A stretch of 64,000 nucleotides of DNA, taken from the NCBI RefSeq assembly GCF_913058035.1, contig NZ_CAJXPA010000003.1:1-64000 (forward strand), written 5' to 3'. A program made the position numbers and the translations under genes. Numbering within the stretch: the first letter of the stretch is position 1; every line of letters starts with the position of its first letter. Under the pieces are notes generated by a model that did not search any database, had not been told where the DNA came from, and saw nothing but the letters and a program-made list of their open reading frames with translations. Origin of the DNA: an uncultured Paraglaciecola sp. Its GTDB lineage: Bacteria; Pseudomonadota; Gammaproteobacteria; Enterobacterales; Alteromonadaceae. Below are positions 9,822-19,741 of the stretch, in pieces.

Positions 9822-11816
9822 ATGAATGAACTATTCTATTTGCCGCCTATCTTGGGATTGGCTGGCTTAATGAGCGCCTTTGTTATCTATATTACTATTA
9901 AAAAATCACCTGTTTCTAATCCAGCTATTATCAAAATAGGTGATGCCATACATTCAGGTGCGATGGTGTTTATGCACCGAGAGTATAAAATGTTGTTCCT
10001 TTTTGCCTTAGTGGTGGGGATCGCTTTATATTTTTCATTGGGTCAGTTCACTACTATAGCGTTTGTCGCAGGCGCCTTATGTTCAGCTTTTGCAGGTTAC
10101 ATGGGTATGTTTACTGCGACTAAAGCGAATGTTCGCACCACCCAAGCCGCTCATGACGAGGGTCCGGCGGCTGCTCTAACTATCGCTTTTATGGGCGGTT
10201 CTGTGATGGGGCTATGTGTTGCATCTATGGGACTTTTGGGTTTAGGTTCACTATATTGGCTCTTTGGCGGTGACCCTAGTACTACTCACGTTATTCATGG
10301 TTTCGGTATGGGGGCTTCTATTGTTGCTTTATTTTCTCGAGTAGGGGGAGGTATTTTCACTAAAAGCGCTGACGTTGGTGCTGATTTAGTTGGTAAAATT
10401 GAAGCTGGTATCCCGGAGGATGACCCACGTAACCCGGGTGTTATTGCTGATAATGTGGGTGATAACGTGGGTGATGTGGCAGGCATGGGTTCAGATATAT
10501 TTGAGTCTTATTGCGGCTCAATGATCGCCACTATTGCCATTGCATCAACTATGGCTTTAGGTGCGCTAGGTAGTCGAGAATCTCTAATGTTCTTGCCACT
10601 GGCTTTAGCATCAACTGGCCTATTATGTTCAGTTGCAGGCATCGTAATGGTGAAATTTTTATCAGCGAGCAAACCAGAGGTCGCTTTGCGTGCTGGAACT
10701 ATGTCAGCAGCGGTGATTTTCATTGCCGCAGCTTATTTTGTGGTTGCCAAACTAGGTGTGAGCGAGCAAGTGTGGTGGGCGGTCGTTGCCGGTGCAGTGG
10801 GTGGAATTATTATTGGCTTAGTGACCGAATATTACACCGCTTCTACACCTGTACGTAAAATAGCCAAAGCAGGAGAGACGGGTCCTGCTACCGTTATGAT
10901 CACAGGTTTGGCGGTGGGAATGCAATCGGTTGTTATTCCAGTGCTTACCATATGTGCGATTATTTATGCTTCGACTCAACTATCAGGTCTGTATGGTGTA
11001 GGTATTGCTGCTGTTGGTATGTTAGCAACTGTAGGTATTACTATGGCAATTGATGCTTATGGGCCTGTTGCCGACAATGCTGGTGGTATAGCTGAAATGG
11101 CGGGTTTGGGAGAAGAAACCCGTGCCATTACTGACTCGCTTGATGAGCTAGGGAATACTACCGCGGCTATTGGGAAAGGTTTCGCTATAGGAGCTGCTGC
11201 TCTTGCTGCCTTGGCTATCATTGCTGCTTTTATAGAAACCTTAGTGAACAAGTACCCTGACTTCACTTTGAACTTGGGTAATCCCATGGTATTAATTGGA
11301 CTCTTTATTGGCGGCTTACTGCCATTTTTAATTGCCTCTATCACGATGACTGCTGTGGGTGATGCTGCATTTGAAATGATCCAAGAAATACGTCGTCAAT
11401 TTAGAGAGATTGAAGGCCTAATGGAAGGCACCGCTGAGCCTGATAATGCACGTTGTATCGATATTGCCACTCAGGCTGCACTGAAAAAAATGATTTTACC
11501 GGGTGTGATTGCTGTTGGTGTGCCTCCTTTAATAGGTTTTGGTTTAGGTGCACATGCCTTAGGCGGTATGTTAGGTGGAGCATTGCTGGGTTGTGTATTA
11601 CTTGCGTTGATGATGGCTAATGCTGGTGGAGCTTGGGATAACGCCAAAAAATATGTTGAAAAAGGTAACTTAGGTGGAAAAGGATCTGATACTCATGCAG
11701 CTGTGGTTGTGGGAGACACAGTAGGCGACCCATTTAAAGATACATCTGGACCCTCTATGAATATTTTGATCAATGTGATGGCTATAGTGAGCTTGGTCAT
11801 AGCACCACTGTTGTAG
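9822..11816 (+). CDS. hppA: K+-dependent membrane-bound pyrophosphatase
   Basis: An integral inner-membrane pump that couples pyrophosphate hydrolysis to export of H+ or Na+. The roughly 664-residue protein has about 16 hydrophobic segments. The catalytic loops are intact: [20 protein letters not shown] near residue 183, [15 protein letters not shown] near 210, and the C-terminal [15 protein letters not shown]. In [10 protein letters not shown] near residue 443 the alanine stands where K+-independent enzymes have lysine, so K+ dependence is predicted from the known family rule. The ion carried cannot be settled here; DIFESY fits the Na+-pump and related classes. The ORF track starts at TTG 9810, but GGGG six bases before ATG 9822 favours the latter. 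It lies divergent from ppa. Confidence 0.96.
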   Translation: MNELFYLPPILGLAGLMSAFVIYITIKKSPVSNPAIIKIGDAIHSGAMVFMHREYKMLFLFALVVGIALYFSLGQFTTIAFVAGALCSAFAGYMGMFTATKANVRTTQAAHDEGPAAALTIAFMGGSVMGLCVASMGLLGLGSLYWLFGGDPSTTHVIHGFGMGASIVALFSRVGGGIFTKSADVGADLVGKIEAGIPEDDPRNPGVIADNVGDNVGDVAGMGSDIFESYCGSMIATIAIASTMALGALGSRESLMFLPLALASTGLLCSVAGIVMVKFLSASKPEVALRAGTMSAAVIFIAAAYFVVAKLGVSEQVWWAVVAGAVGGIIIGLVTEYYTASTPVRKIAKAGETGPATVMITGLAVGMQSVVIPVLTICAIIYASTQLSGLYGVGIAAVGMLATVGITMAIDAYGPVADNAGGIAEMAGLGEETRAITDSLDELGNTTAAIGKGFAIGAAALAALAIIAAFIETLVNKYPDFTLNLGNPMVLIGLFIGGLLPFLIASITMTAVGDAAFEMIQEIRRQFREIEGLMEGTAEPDNARCIDIATQAALKKMILPGVIAVGVPPLIGFGLGAHALGGMLGGALLGCVLLALMMANAGGAWDNAKKYVEKGNLGGKGSDTHAAVVVGDTVGDPFKDTSGPSMNILINVMAIVSLVIAPLL

Positions 11817-11828
11817 AACTTTATAATG

Positions 11829-11868
11829 ATAAGGGGCAAAATATAGCTATTTAGCTCCTTATTTTTTT
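11829..11868 (+). terminator. Terminator of hppA
   Basis: ATAAGGGGC ... GCTCCTTAT forms a nine-pair stem with one G-U pair, followed by TTTTTTT, 12 bases after the stop codon. Confidence 0.75.
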
Positions 11869-12216
11869 ATTCAAATTTCAAAATGATTCTCAGCTATTCG
11901 TATGCACCAAACAATATTATATTTTTTAGAAACAAAGTAATAAGTCGTAAATTTGATGCCTTTTACCTCGAAAAAGCATTATCAAGGCAAGAAGAAATTG
12001 ATAAAAAAACATTGAAAATGTCATTTAATATTTTGTCTTTGTGCGTGTCAGTGTTGACAATATTAGCATCTGCATCGTGATCACCAAAGCAGACTCAAGT
12101 TACGTCACAACTTGAACAAACCATCAGCTAAACAGAATCTAGAAAAGTGAGTTAAGTATTTTTCTGTAATGTTTGAATAAGACTATAAACGTTCACCTCA
12201 TAGACAAAGCTACTTA

Positions 12217-12252
12217 GATTACAAATAGGATTACAAATAGGATTACAATAAA
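12217..12252 (+). repeat. 12-bp tandem repeat
   Basis: GATTACAAATAG occurs twice in tandem, followed by a third diverged copy (GATTACAATAAA). Confidence 0.7.
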
Positions 12253-12272
12253 TGGAATGATATTTCATAAGC

Positions 12273-12289
12273 GACACAAGATGAAACTC
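12273..12289 (+). repeat. 17-bp direct repeat, copy 2
   Basis: Exact copy of GACACAAGATGAAACTC found at 9481-9497. Confidence 0.6.
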
Positions 12290-12463
12290 GGCTGATACAA
12301 GAGAAACGTTTAGCCGATTTATAAAAATTGATTTGTGTCAATTGAATATCTAAGAAAAGTTAGGTGATAATGTGCCTAATGCTGATATTCAGCGGTGTCT
12401 AATGAGTGATGAATTTCGACACCACATCTCTGTTATGCATTAACTTCGTGCCTTTCATATTAT

Positions 12464-13015
12464 GGTGCCAAGTTACCAGATGTAATCTTTGGCTTATCAT
12501 GAAGATATACTAGGACATCATATGCAACGTGCAGTTTCTCAACAACTGGAAGGGATCCCTAAGTTTCAAAAATATGTATCTTTTAGTGCTTACACTGAAG
12601 GCTGGGGTTCATATTTTGAAGAGCTAGCAGAAGATATGGGGTTTTATCAAGATCCCTTTTAGACTTTGGCCGTCTTGCTATGGAGTTATGGCGAACTTGC
12701 CGTCTAGTGGTGGATACGGTTATTCGCGTTAAAAAATGGAGCCGAGAAAAAGCTATGACTCATTTGATTGAAAATACGCCGAGTCCAAAAAATGACTCAG
12801 TTAGAGCAATCGAACGTTGTATTGCTATGCCAGGACAAGCAACCGCTCATTTAATAGGAAAATTAAAAATCATGGAACTACAAACCCAAGCCTAATAAAC
12901 CTTAGGTGAAAAGTTCGATATCCAAGACTTTCATCATGAGATATTAAAAGATGGCTCGGTTCCCTTCAATATTCTTTAGGATAAAGTACTCAATTGGATC
13001 ATGTTAGAAAAATAA
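12464..13015 (+). pseudogene. Dead DUF885-family metallopeptidase, C-terminal part
   Basis: Translation in two frames recovers the C-terminal third of a DUF885 protein (a secreted or lipoprotein-like zinc peptidase family). The first frame reads YHEDILGHHMQRAVSQQLEG, the family's HExxxGHH zinc motif, then SAYTEGWGSYFEELAEDMGF. After a stop and frameshift near 12660 the second frame continues DFGRLAMELWRTCRLVVDT and AIERCIAMPGQATAHLIGKL. After two stop codons at 12892-12897 the same frame still reads LGEKFDIQDFHHEILKDGSVP, the expected tail. An earlier stop lies just before the zinc motif. The N-terminal part is missing or too degraded to see. The ORF track shows only the 12680-12895 piece. 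Confidence 0.85.
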
Positions 13016-13030
13016 ATAAAGCTTAAGTCT

Positions 13031-13061
13031 AAAAAAGGTGAGCGCTAGGCTCACCTTTTTT
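13031..13061. terminator. Bidirectional terminator
   Basis: AAAAAAGGTGAGC-GCTAG-GCTCACCTTTTTT forms a perfect 13-pair stem immediately downstream of fbp (minus) and of the dead DUF885 gene (plus). Confidence 0.9.
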
Positions 13062-13081
13062 ATCAATGTTCAATTATTTAC

Positions 13082-14050
13082 TTACTTATAATAACTCAGA
13101 CAGGTTTCTACCTCTTCTTTTGAGCCAATCAACACTGGGACACGTTGATGAATTTCGGTGGGCATGACCTCCATAATTCGACCTGTACCAGTATTGGCTA
13201 GACCACCTGCTTGCTCAACTAAAAATGCCATTGGGTTCGCTTCATATAATAAACGTAATTTACCTGCTTTACTCGGATCGCGTTTGTCGTAAGGGTACAT
13301 AAAAATACCACCACGAGATAACACTCTGTGAATATCACCTACCATTGCAGCAACCCAACGCATGTTGTAATCTTTTTCTCTTGGACCCTCAGTACCAGCT
13401 AATAAATCGTTAATGTATGCTTGGACGGGGGCTTCCCAATGACGTTGGTTCGATGCATTAATCGAATATTCAGCGGTTTGTACTGGCACTTTTACATTAG
13501 GAGTTGTCAACAAAAAACCGCCATGGGTTTTATCTAATGTATAAAGATGTGTACCACGACCGGTCGTCAAGGCAAGCATAGCGGAAGGGCCATAAAGTAC
13601 ATAACCGGCTGCTACTATCTGTGTTCCAGGCTGTAAAAAAGCTGATGGATCATCGGAGTCCATCCATTGTGGAGCGTGAGTAATAGAAAAAATAGTACCG
13701 ATGAGGCTATTAATATCAGTATTTGACGAGCCATCAAGAGGATCAAAACTTACTAGGTAATTACCATTTGGATTACAAGGGACAACGTCATCTTCTTCCT
13801 CTGAGGATATCGCTTTTACATAGCCTGATTCACTAAGAATATCTTTGAGGATTTGATTAGAAATCACATCTAATTTCTTCTGTGTTTCGCCTTGTACGTT
13901 TTCACTTAATGTTGAACCCAAAACACCTGCTAATGCACCTTGACTGACCCTAAAAGATATTTCTTTACAGCCAGCTAATATTGTTCTCAATAGCAGTATC
14001 AGCTCCATAGGCGCGCCATCTTCTTGAAGTTGCGAGTTAAGTCTTTTCAT
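13082..14050 (-). CDS. fbp: Fructose-1,6-bisphosphatase, class I
   Basis: Gluconeogenic enzyme that removes the 1-phosphate of fructose 1,6-bisphosphate in the cytoplasm. The metal-binding signature [16 protein letters not shown] is present, as are GTIFSI and the C-terminal sugar-phosphate region ([19 protein letters not shown], then [16 protein letters not shown]). The ORF track starts 13 codons upstream at 14089, where no ribosome binding site is seen. ATG 14050 (MKRLNSQLQ) is preceded by AAGGT and gives about 322 residues, close to other class I enzymes. It stands alone, convergent with the DUF885 remnant and divergent from mpl. Confidence 0.95.
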   Translation of the reverse strand: MKRLNSQLQEDGAPMELILLLRTILAGCKEISFRVSQGALAGVLGSTLSENVQGETQKKLDVISNQILKDILSESGYVKAISSEEEDDVVPCNPNGNYLVSFDPLDGSSNTDINSLIGTIFSITHAPQWMDSDDPSAFLQPGTQIVAAGYVLYGPSAMLALTTGRGTHLYTLDKTHGGFLLTTPNVKVPVQTAEYSINASNQRHWEAPVQAYINDLLAGTEGPREKDYNMRWVAAMVGDIHRVLSRGGIFMYPYDKRDPSKAGKLRLLYEANPMAFLVEQAGGLANTGTGRIMEVMPTEIHQRVPVLIGSKEEVETCLSYYK

Positions 14051-14292
14051 TCTTAGTAAATACCTTGTGGTTGTAGGGTTATGCAACATGTTTTTTTATA
14101 TAAGTTACTAACGTCTAGGATTGTACCTTCAAAAAGCAAGAAACTCAGTAACCTGTATGTATTCTTTATTAATTTAACATAAACAGTCATATGTCATAGC
14201 GATAGCAGCGACAAATTTTTTTACATTGTTGATTGGGTAAGCGATCTTTGTTCTGGTAATCTATTGTTCTTAGAAATTTTGAATAGCAATTT

Positions 14293-15645
14293 ATGCATCT
14301 ACATATTTTAGGTATTTGTGGCACTTTTATGGGTGGCATTGCAGCTATCGCTAAGGAGCTAGGGCACAAAGTCACGGGTTCAGACAGTAATGTATACCCA
14401 CCTATGAGCACACAATTAAAGTCTCTAGGTATTGAGTTATTTGAAGGATACGGTGTAAAACAATTTAAAAATGAACCAGATATAGTTGTCATAGGCAATT
14501 CGTTGTCCCGCGGCAATGAAGCGGTAGAGTATGTTTTGAACAGAAATCTACCTTACACTAGTGGTCCACAGTGGTTACTTGAAAACGTTCTCAAAGAACT
14601 CTGGGTTATAGCTGTGTCTGGTACCCATGGCAAAACTAGCACCTCGAGTATGTTAGCTTGGATATTAGAGTATGCAGGTCTTAAACCAGGATTTTTGATT
14701 GGTGGGGTCCCACAAAATTTTAATGTTTCTGCGCGTTTAGGTGAAAGTCCATTTTTTGTTATTGAGGCAGATGAATACGACAGTGCGTTTTTTGATAAGC
14801 GTTCTAAGTTTGTGCACTATCACCCTCGTACTTTAGTAATGAATAACTTGGAATTTGACCACGCTGATATATTTACTGATTTAAGTGACATCCAAAAACA
14901 GTTTAATCATCTACTTCGCACCGTACCTAGCAACGGTTTAGTGTTATTACCCAAGTCAGACAATAACTTGAGGAAAGTGTTAGACCTTGGATGTTGGACA
15001 CCAATACAGTTTACCGGTGGTGATTGGCAGGTACAAAACAGTAACCCCGAGTGCAGTGAGTTTGACGTTTTGTTTAAGGGACAGCCGCAAGGTAAAGTGC
15101 GCTGGGGCTTAATGGGAGAGCACAACGTTAATAATGCATTGATAGCAATAGCTGCTGCAAAACATTGCGGAGTTAAAAGTGATTTAGCAATGGAAGCATT
15201 AGGTCAGTTTGTTAATGTAAAACGCCGTATGGAGGTTAAAGCTGTGGTGAATGATATCACCTTGTATGATGATTTTGCCCATCATCCTACTGCTATCGCT
15301 ACCACTGTTGATGGACTTCGGGCTAAAGTCGGCGATGAGCGTATTTTGGCTGTATTAGAGCCTCGTTCTAATACTATGAAAATGGGTGTTCACAAGGACA
15401 CACTCGCCGCCTCTTGGTCAAATGCCGACCAAGTGTTTATCTTTGAACCGTCAAATTTAACGTGGTCGATGGATGACCTGTTGGCACAAAGTAACGTGCC
15501 AGCCATGTTATATAGAGATATAGATATGCTGGTGAAATCTATTATTTCTTATGCACAGCCGGGCGACCACATTTTGGTGATGAGCAATGGTAGTTTTGGC
15601 GGTATTCATGAATTGTTGACACAACAATTAGTAAAAATTGTATAA
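14293..15645 (+). CDS. mpl: Murein tripeptide ligase Mpl
   Basis: UDP-N-acetylmuramate:L-alanyl-gamma-D-glutamyl-meso-diaminopimelate ligase, a cytoplasmic Mur-type ligase that reattaches recycled cell-wall tripeptide to UDP-MurNAc. The N-terminus MHLHILGICGTFMGGIAAIA is the Rossmann-like nucleotide site typical of Mpl. The ATP loop is VSGTHGKTSTSSML near residue 110, and the central block LEFDHADIFTDL is seen. The C-terminal ligase domain contains YDDFAHHPTAI. The length of 450 residues is normal. The S1/P1 nuclease gene follows after 65 bases. Confidence 0.96.
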   Translation: MHLHILGICGTFMGGIAAIAKELGHKVTGSDSNVYPPMSTQLKSLGIELFEGYGVKQFKNEPDIVVIGNSLSRGNEAVEYVLNRNLPYTSGPQWLLENVLKELWVIAVSGTHGKTSTSSMLAWILEYAGLKPGFLIGGVPQNFNVSARLGESPFFVIEADEYDSAFFDKRSKFVHYHPRTLVMNNLEFDHADIFTDLSDIQKQFNHLLRTVPSNGLVLLPKSDNNLRKVLDLGCWTPIQFTGGDWQVQNSNPECSEFDVLFKGQPQGKVRWGLMGEHNVNNALIAIAAAKHCGVKSDLAMEALGQFVNVKRRMEVKAVVNDITLYDDFAHHPTAIATTVDGLRAKVGDERILAVLEPRSNTMKMGVHKDTLAASWSNADQVFIFEPSNLTWSMDDLLAQSNVPAMLYRDIDMLVKSIISYAQPGDHILVMSNGSFGGIHELLTQQLVKIV

Positions 15646-15710
15646 ACCTGTCATTCCGCACATAAATTATAAATAAGAATCAAATAAGATATTAATAAAG
15701 AGCTTTCAAA

Positions 15711-16487
15711 ATGAAATTAAATAAACTGATTATTGGTGTGTTGGTGGCTGTGATGAGCTTTCAAGCGTTAAGTTGGGGACAAGTTGGACACAGAGTAACA
15801 GGGGCGATTGCTGAGCAATACCTGACACCTGAAGCTCAGCGTGCCATCGATAGGCTATTGATTAATGAAGATTTAGCAGAAGCCTCGACTTATGCCGATG
15901 AGATGAAGGCCAACCCTAGCGAGTTTTGGAAAAAAACTGCTAACCCTTGGCATTATGTGAATGTGTTTGATGGTAAGACATATTCAGACGTAGCCCCGCC
16001 ACCTGAAGGCAATGCGGTGACTGCTTTGGAAATGTTTTCTAAACAACTAAAAAGTAAACAATCAAGCTTTGCAGAGAAACAACTCGCACTGCGGTTTATT
16101 GTGCATATTATTGGTGACTTACATCAACCCTTTCACGCTGGAAATGGAAAAGATAGGGGCGGTAACGACGTAAAATTGAAGTTTTTTTGGGAAGATTCTA
16201 ATTTACACCGCGTTTGGGATTCAGGCTTGATTGACCGGCAAAATTTGTCATACACAGAATGGACTAAAATCTTAAGTCGCAAAATCTCTGAGCAACAGGC
16301 GAATGAATGGATGGAAGTTGATCCTAAAGTGTGGATAGCTGAAAGCAAAAAGTTACGTGCGAATTTATATCCTGATAGCGACACGTTATCGTGGGATTAC
16401 CAATATCAAAACTTGCCTATAGTAAAAGAACGTTTGCAAATGGGCGGCGTTAGAATTGCAGCTTTTCTAAATGCCTTGCTTAAATAA
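15711..16487 (+). CDS. S1/P1 family zinc nuclease, secreted
   Basis: A predicted periplasmic or extracellular nuclease cutting single-stranded DNA or RNA, or acting as a 3'-nucleotidase. The signal peptide MKLNKLIIGVLVAVMSFQALS precedes WGQVGHR; in this family the new N-terminal Trp and nearby His bind the zinc cluster. Other ligands are visible in TYADEM, NPWHYVN, FIVHIIGDLHQPFHAG and NLHRVWD. At 258 residues it is the usual bacterial size. The PhoD-like gene begins only 17 bases downstream, so the two probably form an operon, consistent with release and use of phosphate from nucleic acid (inference). Confidence 0.93.
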   Translation: MKLNKLIIGVLVAVMSFQALSWGQVGHRVTGAIAEQYLTPEAQRAIDRLLINEDLAEASTYADEMKANPSEFWKKTANPWHYVNVFDGKTYSDVAPPPEGNAVTALEMFSKQLKSKQSSFAEKQLALRFIVHIIGDLHQPFHAGNGKDRGGNDVKLKFFWEDSNLHRVWDSGLIDRQNLSYTEWTKILSRKISEQQANEWMEVDPKVWIAESKKLRANLYPDSDTLSWDYQYQNLPIVKERLQMGGVRIAAFLNALLK

Positions 16488-16504
16488 TTGAGTGCGTAAT
16501 TAAT

Positions 16505-18412
16505 TTGTCTGAAAATATACTCACATTGTTACCTAAAATAATCGCAGGGCCTATTGTTCGGCGAGCTAGTGCAAGGCAAGTTTGCTTTTGGTTGATAACC
16601 AATAAAGCTTATAAATTTTCTGTTAAGTTGTTCAGCCACCAACAACAGATAACTTGGTTTGATGCTCAGTTAGATGACAAACAGCACTGTCAGATTCAGG
16701 TTGGGGTACACGCCTTTGTCAATTTTTTCACGTTAGAGCCCAATATAGACATTTTATGTGGGAGTAGGGTAAGTTACGACATCATCTTGCTAGACAACGA
16801 TGGCAGTAAAAGTTATTTAGGTAAATTAATACCTTCTTTGCTTTATTTAGGTCAAGCTTATCCTAGTTTTTTGATACGCCGACAAATTAGACAAATGTTA
16901 CATGGCTCCTGTCGTAAACCTCATCATGATAGTGATGATGGTTTGGTCATTGTTGACCAACAAATTAAGTTAGGACTGTTAGACCAAATTGAGCCGCCTG
17001 ACCTACTAATGATGTCAGGAGATCAGGTTTATACAGATGATGTTGCTGGGCCAACTCTCGTCGCGATTAAACAAACTATTGATAGTTTGGGTTTGTTCCA
17101 TGAAGAGCTAGAAGGGTCAACTATAAGCAATAGCAAAGAGATATTTGAACACACACACTGTTTTTATCAACGCCCCGAATTACTCCCGGATGACCCAAGT
17201 ACAACCAATACCTACAGTCAATTTTTTGCTGGTAAACGTAAGCCTATTTTTACTTCAGTCAATGCCAGTAACCACTTAATATCGCTTGCTGAAGTCATGG
17301 CTATGTATATTCTCACTTGGTCGCCTGAAATGTGGCGACGAGTCAATATCAGTGATGAGGCCATCCCCGAACTTTTTAAGCAAAAGTTTGCCGAAGAACA
17401 AACAATTATTGAGAATTTTGTTGCCGGTTTAGACAAGGTTAGGAGGGCGCTAGCCCATGTACGTGTCTACATGATCTTCGATGATCATGATATTACTGAT
17501 GACTGGAACTTAACCCGTGGTTGGGAGGATGCGGTATACGGTAACTTATTTGCCAAACGTATAGTAGGCAATGCATTAGTAGGATATTGGTTGTGTCAAG
17601 GCTGGGGTAATGACCCCGATAAGTTAAAACCGTTATTTGAGTCTTGTCGTGCGTTTTTTACTGAAAAGGGTGTTATTCAACATGATATGCTCGTTCAAAA
17701 TTTGCTTGATTGGGAACATTGGCACTACTGCCTAGAAACGTCACCTAAGCTGGTGGTATTGGATACACGAACCCAGCGTTGGCGTTCTGAGTCGAGTTTA
17801 AGTAAACCTTCAGGTTTGATGGACTGGGAAGCCTTGTGTGAATTGCAGCAAGAGCTAATTGGTCAAGAGGCTGTAATTATGGTTTCGGCTGCACCTATTT
17901 TTGGTGTAAAGCTAATAGAAACGATACAACGCATTTTTACTTTTTTTGGAGGAGCACTAACCGTAGATGCAGAAAATTGGATGGCACATAAAGGCACGGC
18001 AAGTGTGATGCTGAATATTTTTCGAAACCGTAAAACACCACCAAATTTTGTGATCCTGTCTGGTGATGTGCATTATTCATTTGTGTATGACATTACCCTG
18101 AGATTCAGACATAACAGCCCCAATATTACCCAGATAACCAGTAGCGGCATCAAAAACGAGTTTCCTGATAAGCTACTAAAGTGGTTCGACAGACTTAATC
18201 GTATTCTATATAGCAAATATTCGCCGCTAAACTGGTTTACTCAGAGACGAAACATGCTAGTTAGGCACCGCAAGCCGAATGCTCACAAATTAGCCACACT
18301 TTCAAACGGATCTGGAATAGGGTTACTCAAGATAGACCAAGCTTGCAGTAAAGTTGAGGCACAGCAACTGTGTACCTCAGGTAAAGTTGTCACTTTTATT
18401 AAAAAGGAATAA
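16505..18412 (+). CDS. PhoD-like metallophosphatase
   Basis: A 635-residue protein with the metal-binding blocks of the PhoD alkaline phosphatase/phosphodiesterase superfamily: LHGSCRKPHHDSDDG near residue 135, LLMMSGDQVYTDD near 170, MIFDDHDITDDWNL near 320 and FVILSGDVHYSF near 515. It lacks a clear signal or Tat peptide, unlike secreted PhoD, so it is probably cytoplasmic or poorly resolved at the N-terminus. The start is TTG at 16505, 17 bases after the S1/P1 gene, with a weak ribosome binding site; translational coupling is plausible. The natural substrate is unknown. It converges on hemE with a gap of 14 bases. Confidence 0.88.
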   Translation: MSENILTLLPKIIAGPIVRRASARQVCFWLITNKAYKFSVKLFSHQQQITWFDAQLDDKQHCQIQVGVHAFVNFFTLEPNIDILCGSRVSYDIILLDNDGSKSYLGKLIPSLLYLGQAYPSFLIRRQIRQMLHGSCRKPHHDSDDGLVIVDQQIKLGLLDQIEPPDLLMMSGDQVYTDDVAGPTLVAIKQTIDSLGLFHEELEGSTISNSKEIFEHTHCFYQRPELLPDDPSTTNTYSQFFAGKRKPIFTSVNASNHLISLAEVMAMYILTWSPEMWRRVNISDEAIPELFKQKFAEEQTIIENFVAGLDKVRRALAHVRVYMIFDDHDITDDWNLTRGWEDAVYGNLFAKRIVGNALVGYWLCQGWGNDPDKLKPLFESCRAFFTEKGVIQHDMLVQNLLDWEHWHYCLETSPKLVVLDTRTQRWRSESSLSKPSGLMDWEALCELQQELIGQEAVIMVSAAPIFGVKLIETIQRIFTFFGGALTVDAENWMAHKGTASVMLNIFRNRKTPPNFVILSGDVHYSFVYDITLRFRHNSPNITQITSSGIKNEFPDKLLKWFDRLNRILYSKYSPLNWFTQRRNMLVRHRKPNAHKLATLSNGSGIGLLKIDQACSKVEAQQLCTSGKVVTFIKKE

Positions 18413-18426
18413 GTATTTATCACTGG

Positions 18427-19491
18427 TTATTGGTGAAAAGGTTTACTCAATTTATGTACTGCATCAATAAAGATTTTGGCATTTTCCGGTGGAACATCTA
18501 AATGTATGCCATGGCCAAGGTTAAACACATGACCATCACCCTTCCCAAAACCATCTAATATAAGCTGCACTTCTTGTTCAATTCGTGCGGCTGGTGCATA
18601 CAGCATAGATGGGTCCATATTACCTTGTAATGCAACACTGTCACCAATTCGTGCCTTTGCATCAGCCATATCCACTGTCCAATCCAAGCCTACAGCGTCA
18701 CATCCCGTTGCGGCGATAGATTCTAACCATAGACCAGCATTTTTAGTAAACAATGTGACAGGTACTTTCCGTCCATCATTTTCGCGGGTAAGACCATCGA
18801 CAATTTTGTGCATATATTGCAGAGAAAATTCTTGGTAATCGCGACCTGATAACACACCGCCCCATGTATCAAATACCATGACTGACTGAGCGCCGGCGGC
18901 AATTTGCGCGTTGAGATACAAAATAACGGAATCAGCCAACTTATCGAGTAGAAGGTGCAAGGCTTGTGGTTCACTAAAAGCCATTTTTTTTATTTTAGTG
19001 AAAGCCTTACTTGAGCCTCCTTCAATCATATAAGTAGCTAACGTCCAAGGACTCCCAGAAAAACCTATTAAAGGCACCGTACCATTTAAGTTTTTACGAA
19101 CGGTACGAACGGCATTCATTACGTAACCCAGCTCTACTTCAGGATCTAATATTGGCAATTTTTGAATATCAGCCATACACGTTAATGGACGTTCGAACTT
19201 TGGGCCTTCTCCCGTCTCAAAATAAAGGCCTAGCCCCATAGCATCGGGGATGGTCAAAATATCAGAGAACAATATGGCAGCGTCTAGATCAAATCTGCGG
19301 AGTGGTTGAAGTGTCACTTCACAGGCTAATTCAGCATTTTTGCACAGCGACATAAAATCGCCAGCCACTGCTCTAGTGGCTTTGTATTCAGGTAGGTATC
19401 GACCAGCTTGGCGCATCATCCATACCGGAGTAATGTCAACGGGTTGGCGTAACAATGCCCGTAAATATCGATCGTTTTGCAATGGCTGCAT
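18427..19491 (-). CDS. hemE: Uroporphyrinogen decarboxylase
   Basis: Converts uroporphyrinogen III to coproporphyrinogen III in heme synthesis by removing four acetate carboxyls, in the cytoplasm. The N-terminal [20 protein letters not shown] and [10 protein letters not shown] hold the substrate-binding Arg residues. [16 protein letters not shown] contains the catalytic Asp, and [17 protein letters not shown] and [13 protein letters not shown] are further signatures. The track's TTG start at 19503 is four codons too long; ATG 19491 has GAGGA six bases upstream. This gives 354 residues, as in E. coli. Confidence 0.98.
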   Translation of the reverse strand: MQPLQNDRYLRALLRQPVDITPVWMMRQAGRYLPEYKATRAVAGDFMSLCKNAELACEVTLQPLRRFDLDAAILFSDILTIPDAMGLGLYFETGEGPKFERPLTCMADIQKLPILDPEVELGYVMNAVRTVRKNLNGTVPLIGFSGSPWTLATYMIEGGSSKAFTKIKKMAFSEPQALHLLLDKLADSVILYLNAQIAAGAQSVMVFDTWGGVLSGRDYQEFSLQYMHKIVDGLTRENDGRKVPVTLFTKNAGLWLESIAATGCDAVGLDWTVDMADAKARIGDSVALQGNMDPSMLYAPAARIEQEVQLILDGFGKGDGHVFNLGHGIHLDVPPENAKIFIDAVHKLSKPFHQ

Positions 19492-19696
19492 TGATTTCCT
19501 CAAATTAGAATAAGCTTGCTCGAAATTAAGCCTAATGGCTCAAAGATATGTATTGTATCGATTTTGTGCATTGAAAAAAGCATAAATTAGACTATGTTTA
19601 GCAAGAATTTGCATATTAAGAGTTTTTTTCTACTAAGACTCCGACGCAAAAACAACTATAAATAAGAAATCCGTTGATGGCAGTATGTTACTAAAA

Positions 19697-19721
19697 TATT
19701 CAAACCCCAGTGCGTGGGGTC
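19697..19721 (-). terminator. Probable terminator of nudC
   Basis: On the minus strand ACCCC-ACGCACT-GGGGT is followed by TTGAATATTTT, about 20 bases after the nudC stop. The T-tract is weak. Confidence 0.5.
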
Positions 19722-19741
19722 TGGTATGTGCTGAACTTGCT

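Larger units (their letters stand above)
11869..12463. other. Spacer between hppA and the DUF885 remnant
   Basis: The 65-codon ORF at 11883-12080 has a hydrophobic C-terminus but no ribosome binding site and no known relatives I can name. It overlaps nothing and is of doubtful reality. A short 12-bp tandem repeat and the second copy of the 17-bp repeat lie here. The right end probably contains more of the decayed DUF885 gene. Confidence 0.3.
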
